Part shown: piece after piece, positions 1 through 4,963 of the stretch
Layout: each line of letters opens with the position of its first letter
Position numbering within the stretch: position 1 is the stretch's first letter
NCBI GenBank assembly: GCA_947505885.1
Contig: CANNMN010000087.1
Coordinates: forward strand, 1 to 5,838
Length of the DNA: 5,838 nucleotides
From: Rickettsiales bacterium
Lineage (GTDB): Bacteria > Pseudomonadota > Alphaproteobacteria > Rickettsiales > UBA1997
Direction: 5' to 3'
Notes under the pieces: generated by a model
Told to the model about the DNA's origin: nothing
The model's input: only the letters and a program-made list of their open reading frames with translations
The model's database searches: none
Translations under genes and position numbers: made by a program

Positions 1-818
1 TAGCCGACGAAAATATTTTCCGCACGCGCGTCGAAAATCTACTTGAGTACCACAATCTATTAAGGCTAAGCCTCGGAGCCGAACTAAAAACAGTGGAAGA
101 AATTATTGCCGAATTGGCGCCGGTGCGTGAGCAAATTTTAGCTCTTGCAAAACCAGCTTTTGAGATTGGAGAAAAACTTTCTACCTGTGGTCCAGTAATG
201 TTTGAAGGCGCGCAAGGGGCTTTGCTAGACGTGACTTACGGCACATTCCCTTTCGTTACTTCTAGCAATACAATGATCGGACAAGTTGCTCTTGGCTCTT
301 GTCTTGGAGTTGCGGATTTGCACAAAACAATCGGTGTTTTAAAGGCCTATACAACACGTGTTGGGTCTGGTCCATTTCCAACTGAACTTCACGACGAAAT
401 TGGAGAATTTTTACGTATCGAAGGAAAAGAAGTTGGAACAGTAACTGGTCGCAATCGTCGTTGCGGTTGGTTTGATGCGGTTCTGGTAAAACAAGCAATT
501 CAACTTTCTTCAGTGAAAGAAATCGCTTTAACTAAACTCGACGTACTCGACAAATTGGAAAAAATCAAAATTTGCGTCGCTTATAAAATCGATGGAAAGA
601 CTTGCAATTACTTGCCGCAAGCCATTCACCTTTGGGATAAAATCGAACCTATTTACGAAGAATTTGAAGGTTGGAAAGAAAGCACATTTGGTGCCAAATC
701 ACTTGCCCAGCTTCCTTCAAAAGCGCGCGCTTACATCGAGCGCATTGAAGAATTGTGTAATGTAAAAGCTGCAATCATCTCTACTGGTGCTAAGCGAGAA
801 GAGACAATTTTAGTTTAA
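1..818 (+). CDS. purA: Adenylosuccinate synthetase, 5'-truncated by the window edge
   Basis: Catalyses the first committed step from IMP to AMP: GTP-dependent joining of IMP and aspartate to give adenylosuccinate, in the cytosol. The reading frame is open from base 3, so the GTG at 93 is an internal valine, not a start. About 271 C-terminal codons are present of the roughly 430 usual for the family; the N-terminal P-loop and catalytic Asp/His lie outside. Visible family signatures are FEGAQGALLD and the following FVTSSNT (IMP site), TRVGSGPFPTEL, GTVTGRNRRCGWFDAV, the guanine-recognition segment TKLDVLD, and the terminal ISTGAKREETI. Nothing is broken in the visible part. The CGWFDAV variant is the alphaproteobacterial style, whereas E. 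coli has TGWLDTV. The stop TAA (816-818) is followed after 4 nt by the glycosyltransferase ATG, so the two are probably cotranscribed. Identification is very secure. Confidence 0.97.
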   Translation, partial: ADENIFRTRVENLLEYHNLLRLSLGAELKTVEEIIAELAPVREQILALAKPAFEIGEKLSTCGPVMFEGAQGALLDVTYGTFPFVTSSNTMIGQVALGSCLGVADLHKTIGVLKAYTTRVGSGPFPTELHDEIGEFLRIEGKEVGTVTGRNRRCGWFDAVLVKQAIQLSSVKEIALTKLDVLDKLEKIKICVAYKIDGKTCNYLPQAIHLWDKIEPIYEEFEGWKESTFGAKSLAQLPSKARAYIERIEELCNVKAAIISTGAKREETILV

Positions 819-822
819 GCAA

Positions 823-1977
823 ATGACGGAAAGCGAAAAAAAAATTACCGTGATGCAACTTCTTCCTGCGCTAGAAAATGGCGGAGTGGAGCGTGGCACA
901 ATCGATGTTGCTAAGGCGTTAAAGAAAGAGGGTTTTGAACCAATCGTAGTTTCAAAGGGTGGTGTTTTGGTTTATCAATTGCGTGAAGCGGGAATCACTC
1001 ATATTACTTTGCCAGTTCACAGCAAAAATCCGCTGACGATTTTTCTAAATATTAGGCGACTAGAAAAAATTATCGCCGAGCACAATGTTGACATTATTCA
1101 TGCGAGATCAAGAGCGCCAATGTGGAGCGCTTATTTTGCCTGCAAAAAAACCAAGACAAAATTAGTGGCAACAGTGCACGGCACTTACTCGTTAAATTTT
1201 TTGAAATGGGAAAATTTTGCGCCGAAAAGAATTTACAACGAGATTATGTTGAAAGCGGATCGCGTCATTGCTGTTTCGAATTTCATTAAGAGTTATTTGT
1301 TAAAAAATTACCCAGGAGAATTGTCGGGGAAATTAACTGTTATTCAGCGCGGCGCTGATTTGAATTATTTTAATGCAAAGGCAGTTTCAAACAGCCTTGT
1401 TGTTGAGTTGATGACAAAGTGGCATTTGCCAGAAGATAAAAAAATTATTCTAATGCCTGCGCGATTTACAGCGTGGAAAGGTCATGAATTTTTACTCGAA
1501 ACATTGACGAAAGTTAAGAATGACTTCTGCTGCGTTTTGGTTGGTTCAGATCATGGCCACAAGGCGTTTCGTAAAAAAATTGAGCAACTAGTCGTCAAGA
1601 AAAAGTTAGAGGGAAAAGTGAGAATTGTTGGTTTGTGCAAAGACATGCAAACCGCTTATTCAATTGCGCATCTTGTTGTTTGTCCTTCAGTTCGTCCGGA
1701 AGCTTTTGGCCGCATCAGTATTGAAGCGCAGGCTTTAGGTAAAATAATTATTGCGACAAAAATTGGCGGCTCACTCGATACGATTATTGAAGATAAAACC
1801 GGATTTTTAGTTGATGTTGGCGACACGCAGAAATTTGCAGAATTGATCGATCGTGTTTTGGAAATGTCAGAAGCGGAAACTGACTCAATCGGAGATGCGG
1901 CGCACAAAAATATTGTAGAAAATTTTTCTAACGAAAAAATGTGTCGGCTAACGATTGATTTATATAAAACATTGTAA
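823..1977 (+). CDS. Glycosyltransferase family 4 (GT-B fold), envelope glycan type
   Basis: A 384-residue GT-B glycosyltransferase, the usual length for the family, probably cytosolic or peripheral at the inner membrane. Such enzymes transfer a sugar from a nucleotide donor during lipopolysaccharide, capsule or glycolipid assembly. The N-terminal acceptor domain has the glycine-rich LENGGVERGT loop (residues 18-26), HARSRAPMWSAYFA (93-106) and HG at 119-120, then ADRVIAVSNF (145-154). The C-terminal donor domain has PARFTAWKGHEF (212-223), with the expected Arg214 and Lys219 for donor phosphates, VGSDHG (240-245), and the retaining-GT E-x7-E motif with Glu293 and Glu301 in PEAFGRISIEAQ. There is no signal peptide or transmembrane segment. 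The ATG at 823 is chosen because it sits 4 nt after purA; a second Met is at residue 11. No Shine-Dalgarno is visible. It resembles the RfaG-like transferases I recall from Rickettsia and other alphaproteobacteria. Donor and acceptor sugars cannot be told from sequence. Confidence 0.93.
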   Translation: MTESEKKITVMQLLPALENGGVERGTIDVAKALKKEGFEPIVVSKGGVLVYQLREAGITHITLPVHSKNPLTIFLNIRRLEKIIAEHNVDIIHARSRAPMWSAYFACKKTKTKLVATVHGTYSLNFLKWENFAPKRIYNEIMLKADRVIAVSNFIKSYLLKNYPGELSGKLTVIQRGADLNYFNAKAVSNSLVVELMTKWHLPEDKKIILMPARFTAWKGHEFLLETLTKVKNDFCCVLVGSDHGHKAFRKKIEQLVVKKKLEGKVRIVGLCKDMQTAYSIAHLVVCPSVRPEAFGRISIEAQALGKIIIATKIGGSLDTIIEDKTGFLVDVGDTQKFAELIDRVLEMSEAETDSIGDAAHKNIVENFSNEKMCRLTIDLYKTL

Positions 1978-1986
1978 CCCATTTTT

Positions 1987-2949
1987 ATGAAAAAAAATTC
2001 TGCCTTTTCTTTAATAGAATTGTCGATTGTGATTCTAGTTATTGGAATTTTAGTTGCTGGAGTAACCGAAAGCCGAGGTTTAATTATAAAGTTTCGTTTG
2101 AGCTCAGCTCGTTCTTTAACTAGTAACTCTCCGGTTAATTCGATGAAGGATCTGATTCTTTGGCTTGATGCAACTTCCGCATCTAGCGTCAATGACTCTT
2201 TGGGTGATGGTGATTTGGTTGATAAGTGGAGTAATATTTCTTCTCAACAATCATCAAAGACTGACTTTATACAAAGTCAGGTGAGTTATAAACCAACTTA
2301 CAAAATAAACGGAATTAACGGCATTCCTACATTATCATTTTTAACTGACGATTATTTGACTTCCAGCGCTTCCGTAAGCCACTCTCCAAGCTATTCGGTT
2401 TTTATTGTGTTTAATATCTCTTCTGATGCGACAGCTGATGACATGGAGATAATGAACCTCTATAGCGATGTGGATACTAATAATAATAATGACAACAGTG
2501 ACGGCTCAGCAACAGCGCTTGAAATTCAGACTGGTGGTAATTCTATCCGCTCTGCATTTAGATCTAGTGTTGGCAAAACTGGTGGAGATAACAACTTCAG
2601 TACTCAAACGATTAAACCTCAAAAAAATTACATAATGTCTTATTCGAGAAACTTTGCCTCGGAAAACGAATCTTTGTGGATTAATAATGAAGCTTTTATT
2701 GGTAATGGAGCTCTTATTAGTAATGGAACAGCAATTCCATCTGTAACCAATGGAAATTTTGCCAAAACTAATCTTTCTTGGGTAATTGGCAAATTAGGTG
2801 ATGAAACATCGGGGCCTAGCAATAGAAATGCGCGTAACTTCAACGGACAAATTTCTGAAATTATTATCTTCGATCGAGCTTTAATGAAGGACGAAATAGA
2901 TGATATCGAAAAATACCTCTCAAAAAAATATTCAATAAAACTTAATTAA
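1987..2949 (+). CDS. Type IV prepilin-like protein with LamG/concanavalin A-like head
   Basis: A 320-residue protein joining a type IV prepilin N-terminus to a lectin-like domain. Residues 1-6 (MKKNSA) form a short basic leader; cleavage would fall before Phe7, giving a mature start FSLIELSIVIL with the conserved Glu at mature position 5 (Glu11). The hydrophobic helix runs over about residues 12-26. The residue before the cut is Ala6 rather than the usual Gly, which some prepilins tolerate. After a short linker, DLILWLDATS (55-64), KPTYKINGINGIPTLSF and the C-terminal run FNGQISEIIIFDRAL...IEKYLSKKYSIKL fit a LamG/ConA-like jelly-roll domain. By analogy it would be processed by a prepilin peptidase and displayed as a minor pilin or pseudopilin binding a glycan or surface, but no pilus assembly gene is in the window. 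The start is 9 nt after the previous stop and has no Shine-Dalgarno. Confidence is high for the architecture and low for the role. Confidence 0.85.
   Translation: MKKNSAFSLIELSIVILVIGILVAGVTESRGLIIKFRLSSARSLTSNSPVNSMKDLILWLDATSASSVNDSLGDGDLVDKWSNISSQQSSKTDFIQSQVSYKPTYKINGINGIPTLSFLTDDYLTSSASVSHSPSYSVFIVFNISSDATADDMEIMNLYSDVDTNNNNDNSDGSATALEIQTGGNSIRSAFRSSVGKTGGDNNFSTQTIKPQKNYIMSYSRNFASENESLWINNEAFIGNGALISNGTAIPSVTNGNFAKTNLSWVIGKLGDETSGPSNRNARNFNGQISEIIIFDRALMKDEIDDIEKYLSKKYSIKLN
2261..2280 (+). other. Perfect 8-bp hairpin inside the pilin-like gene
   Basis: CTGACTTT (2261-2268) and AAAGTCAG (2273-2280) are exact reverse complements separated by the 4-nt loop ATAC. It lies in the coding region for SKTDFIQSQ, between the pilin helix and the LamG core. 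There is no adjacent T-run, so it does not look like a terminator. It may be chance. Confidence 0.35.
2680..2733 (+). repeat. Degenerate 18-bp tandem repeat, three units, within the LamG domain
   Basis: Three consecutive 18-nt units encode INNEAF, IGNGAL and ISNGTA (residues 232-249 of the pilin-like protein). In the DNA the second and third units agree at about 14 of 18 positions and the first and second at about 12 of 18. It is in frame and may reflect a local duplication, or simply alternating strand-turn structure in a beta-rich domain. Confidence 0.4.
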
Positions 2950-2952
2950 TTC

Positions 2953-3894
2953 ATGAGAATCTTAGTCGTTGGTGCTCTTGGTCAAATAGGCTCGGAACTT
3001 GTTTTTGCACTTAAAAAAACTTACGGCGAAAAAAATATTATCTCTTCAGATATCAGAGACTCTGCTGTGGGAGAAGAATTTTTACCCTATGAAGCTCTCA
3101 ATGTTTTGGATAAGCCCCGTCTCGCTGAAATTGTTAAGAAGCACGAAATTAAAGTAATTTATCACCTTGCTGCCATCCTTTCTGCTGCTGGTGAAAAAAA
3201 TCCCAACCTGTGTTGGGATGTTAATATGACTGGCTTGCACAATGTTCTTGAAGTGGCGCGTGAGTTAAGTGTGAAGCAAATTATTTGTCCGAGTTCAATC
3301 GCGGTATTTGGCCCAGAAACGCCGCGCGATAATACTCCACAAGAAACGGTGATTTTGCCAAAAACAATGTACGGCCTTACCAAAGCAGCAGGTGAGCTAC
3401 TTTGCGAATATTACGTGGCAAAATTCGGAATCGATGTGCGCGGAATTCGTTACCCAGGATTAATTAGTTATAAAACTTTGCCGGGCGGCGGAACAACAGA
3501 TTACGCGGTCGAAATTTTTTACGAAGCGATTAAAAAGAAGTCCTACACTTGCTTCCTTTCCGCTGACACAACTTTGCCCATGATGTACATGCCAGACGCA
3601 ATTCGCGGCACGATACAATTGGCTGAAACAGATTTTTCTAAATTAAAAAATCACAGCAATTTTAACTTTTCTGGAGTCAGCTTTTCTTGCGCTGAAATTG
3701 CTGCTGAAATCACTAAGCACATTCCTGATTTTAAAATTGATTACGTTCCAGATTTTCGTCAAAAAATCGCAGACTCTTGGCCACGTTCAATTGACGATTC
3801 TGCATCTCGCGATCAATGGGGCTGGAAGGTTGAGTATGATTTAAAAAAGATGGTCGAAGATATGTTGCTTAATCTGCGCAAAAAACTCGCTTAA
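2953..3894 (+). CDS. tdh: L-threonine 3-dehydrogenase, SDR (NAD-dependent epimerase-like) type
   Basis: Oxidises L-threonine with NAD+ to 2-amino-3-ketobutyrate, normally cleaved by the CoA ligase Kbl to glycine and acetyl-CoA; cytosolic. The 313 residues match the extended short-chain dehydrogenase form known from Flavobacterium, Cupriavidus, Thermoplasma and trypanosomes, not the zinc-dependent E. coli enzyme. Visible are the Rossmann motif GALGQIG (7-13), Asp33 at the end of the second strand (NAD preference), Ser114-Ser115, and the catalytic pair Tyr140 and Lys144 in YGLTK. Subfamily-specific stretches follow: RYPGLISYKTLPGGGTTDYA (166-185), LPMMYMPDAIRGT (208-220), and PDFRQKIADSWPRSIDDS (266-283). 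These separate it from UDP-sugar epimerases, the alternative suggested by the flanking glycosyltransferases. The start ATG lies 3 nt after the pilin stop and has no Shine-Dalgarno. No kbl is in the window. The symbol is functional only, since E. coli tdh is unrelated. Confidence 0.9.
   Translation: MRILVVGALGQIGSELVFALKKTYGEKNIISSDIRDSAVGEEFLPYEALNVLDKPRLAEIVKKHEIKVIYHLAAILSAAGEKNPNLCWDVNMTGLHNVLEVARELSVKQIICPSSIAVFGPETPRDNTPQETVILPKTMYGLTKAAGELLCEYYVAKFGIDVRGIRYPGLISYKTLPGGGTTDYAVEIFYEAIKKKSYTCFLSADTTLPMMYMPDAIRGTIQLAETDFSKLKNHSNFNFSGVSFSCAEIAAEITKHIPDFKIDYVPDFRQKIADSWPRSIDDSASRDQWGWKVEYDLKKMVEDMLLNLRKKLA
3194..3219 (-). other. Terminator-like hairpin on the antisense strand inside the threonine dehydrogenase gene
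   Basis: ATCCCAAC (3200-3207) and GTTGGGAT (3212-3219) form a perfect 8-bp stem with loop CTGT. On the plus strand a run of seven A (3194-3200) precedes it, so on the minus strand the hairpin is followed directly by a T-run, the form of an intrinsic terminator. The same bases encode the conserved enzyme stretch EKNPNLCWDVN, so coding constraint may explain it. No minus-strand gene reads into it. Confidence 0.3.
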
Positions 3895-3901
3895 CATCTC
3901 A

Positions 3902-4144
3902 ATGAAAAAACTATTCCTAATATTACTGCTTATCTCTGGAGAAGCTTTCGCCGCTGAATGTCATCTACAAAGAAATTCTATCGGATTCGAGAATTACGAG
4001 GTGTGTGAAGTGACCGGAACCGGATACATCTGCGTTTCCTTAGAGGATAAAGGAAGGGGTGGTATTTCATGTTTTCCAAAAGGGGTAGTGCCTTCAGAAA
4101 GAGGGGAGACAAATCGTAGACCGAGGAATATTGGTTCTGAGTAG
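3902..4144 (+). CDS. Small exported four-cysteine protein, unknown function
   Basis: An 80-residue protein I do not recognise. Residues 1-17 are a clear Sec signal peptide: MKK, then the hydrophobic core LFLILLLISG, then AFA before Ala18-Glu19, a good signal peptidase I site. A lipobox is unlikely because Glu precedes Cys20. The mature part, about 63 residues, holds four cysteines (20, 35, 44, 57), an even number that suits two disulfides in the periplasm or outside the cell. It ends in a polar Arg/Glu-rich tail, SERGETNRRPRNIGSE, that looks disordered. The ATG lies 7 nt after the threonine dehydrogenase stop, so it is probably the last gene of the transcript; no Shine-Dalgarno is seen. The convincing signal peptide is the main support that it is real. 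The dispersed repeat begins only about a dozen bases past the stop, so the tail could have been altered by that insertion; this is speculation. Confidence 0.7.
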   Translation: MKKLFLILLLISGEAFAAECHLQRNSIGFENYEVCEVTGTGYICVSLEDKGRGGISCFPKGVVPSERGETNRRPRNIGSE

Positions 4145-4156
4145 TAAATTTCTCTT

Positions 4157-4189
4157 CATTACGAGAAGCGAAGCGACGCTGCAATCCAG
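4157..4189 (+). repeat. Short palindromic dispersed repeat at the convergent junction, possible two-way terminator
   Basis: The core GAGAAGCGAAGCGACG is flanked by ATTAC (4158-4162) and GCAAT (4181-4185), which pair with one mismatch. Inside, AGCG (4167-4170) pairs with CGCT (4177-4180). The form (ATTGCGAG, GCGAAGCGAC, GCAATCCAG) matches from memory a small repeat scattered through intergenic regions of Rickettsiales-like and some other genomes. An alternative pairing, TTCTC (4150-4154) with GAGAA (4163-4167), competes with it. It occupies most of the 74-bp gap between two convergent genes and could act as a weak two-way transcription stop, although no long T-run follows on either strand. Only one copy is in the window, so the dispersed status rests on recall. 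Confidence 0.6.
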
Positions 4190-4218
4190 ATTAATATCAT
4201 TATTAGTTAGTTCTTTGT

Positions 4219-4962
4219 CTAGGCTTCAGATGCTCTCGCTGCCGAAAGAAGATGCTCTCTCTCCTCAAGTTCTGCAATCTTCTCATCCATCTTTGGATCA
4301 CCAGGATGAATCATCACCTCCACTTCGGCATCACGAAATTTTTTTGGAACTTTGATTTTATCGATTAGTTCTTTGGTGATTTCACAGGTGTAAAGAATGC
4401 TGAAGAAATAACGCTTTGAAGAAATATTTCCCATCAATCGAAAGATTGTCAGAATCAGCCATTTTATAATTCCACCATTCCATATAAAACTTCTTGGATG
4501 CTTGATGCACATGGTTGTAAGAAGGTTTTCATTTACGACTCTAACGCGCTCAATTCCTTTTTCTTTCGCCACTTTTTCTACGACAGAAAAAATTCTTGGA
4601 ATCATGTGGATGTGTCGATGTGAATCGATATGGGTGATTTTAATTCCGCTTTTTTCGAGCAAAGAAATTTGCGCTCTGAGCTCTTCTTCGATTTCTTTTT
4701 GGAGTAATTTTTTATCGAGAATCGACATTACAAATAGCGACAAAAATCCATTTTTAAATTGGCTCGATCCCACAGTTGCATTGAAATGCAAACCAACTTC
4801 CAGGCCAGGATTTCTTTTGGTGATTGCAACGGCTTCGTCAAAATAACCGCAGCCACAAATTATGCTTGCAGAGTTCAGGCGGCCTTCGCGAAACATTTTT
4901 TCAATTGCACTATTTACACCTGGGCTGATGCCAAAATCGTCGGCGTTAATTCTTAACTTCAT
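4219..4962 (-). CDS. ChbG/YdjC (NaxD-like) carbohydrate deacetylase
   Basis: A metal-dependent deacetylase that removes the N-acetyl group from an amino sugar. The family includes ChbG (chito-oligosaccharides), HpnK and Francisella NaxD (undecaprenyl-phosphate-linked GalNAc). Counting from the ATG at 4962 it has 247 residues, a normal length. It opens with MKLRINADDFGIS, Asp8-Asp9 supplying the catalytic base and a metal ligand; GLHFN holds His59, and THIDSHRHIHMIPRI (110-124) holds Asp113 and the His cluster (115, 117, 119). MIHPGDP near residue 218 is the conserved C-terminal His-Pro-Gly. A TTG at 4974 would add four residues and overlap the upstream gene, but the ATG is preferred: family members start at this point and it lies 1 nt after the upstream stop, suiting translational coupling. 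A weak GAGAAA sits ahead of it. There is no signal peptide, so the enzyme is cytosolic. The partner glycosyltransferase suggests a polyprenyl-linked sugar substrate (inference). Confidence 0.9.
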   Translation of the reverse strand: MKLRINADDFGISPGVNSAIEKMFREGRLNSASIICGCGYFDEAVAITKRNPGLEVGLHFNATVGSSQFKNGFLSLFVMSILDKKLLQKEIEEELRAQISLLEKSGIKITHIDSHRHIHMIPRIFSVVEKVAKEKGIERVRVVNENLLTTMCIKHPRSFIWNGGIIKWLILTIFRLMGNISSKRYFFSILYTCEITKELIDKIKVPKKFRDAEVEVMIHPGDPKMDEKIAELEEREHLLSAARASEA

Positions 4963-4963
4963 C

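Noticed and set aside
93..95. GTG at 93 as a start for purA
   Set aside because: The frame is open upstream to base 3 and the upstream residues (VENLLEYHNLL) match the family, so this is an internal Val in a gene cut by the window edge.
1173..1185. Inverted repeat AGTGC/GCACT in the family 4 glycosyltransferase gene
   Set aside because: Only 5 bp of stem, within a conserved coding segment (VHGT); expected by chance.
1656..2192. A 178-codon open frame on the minus strand across the glycosyltransferase/pilin boundary
   Set aside because: It lies antisense to two well-supported genes, its product is low-complexity Ser/Ile/Thr-rich with no recognisable motif, and it covers the E-x7-E motif and the prepilin signal on the opposite strand.
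2953..3894. UDP-sugar 4-epimerase or dTDP-glucose dehydratase, suggested by the nearby glycosyltransferase
   Set aside because: The GGGTTDYA, LPMMYMPDAI and PDFRQKIADSWP stretches are specific to SDR-type threonine dehydrogenase.
4051..4119. AGGAAGGGG about 9 nt before an ATG at 4069, the best Shine-Dalgarno-like match in the window
   Set aside because: It leads only to a 16-codon frame inside the small secreted gene, so a chance purine-rich run is more likely than a real start.
4131..4355. A 74-codon plus-strand open frame running from the small secreted gene through the repeat into the deacetylase
   Set aside because: It overlaps the repeat and the antisense of a conserved gene; its Ser/Leu-rich product looks like a shadow translation.
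4502..4846. A 114-codon plus-strand open frame inside the deacetylase gene
   Set aside because: It is antisense to the conserved metal-binding motifs of the deacetylase, and its product has no family features.
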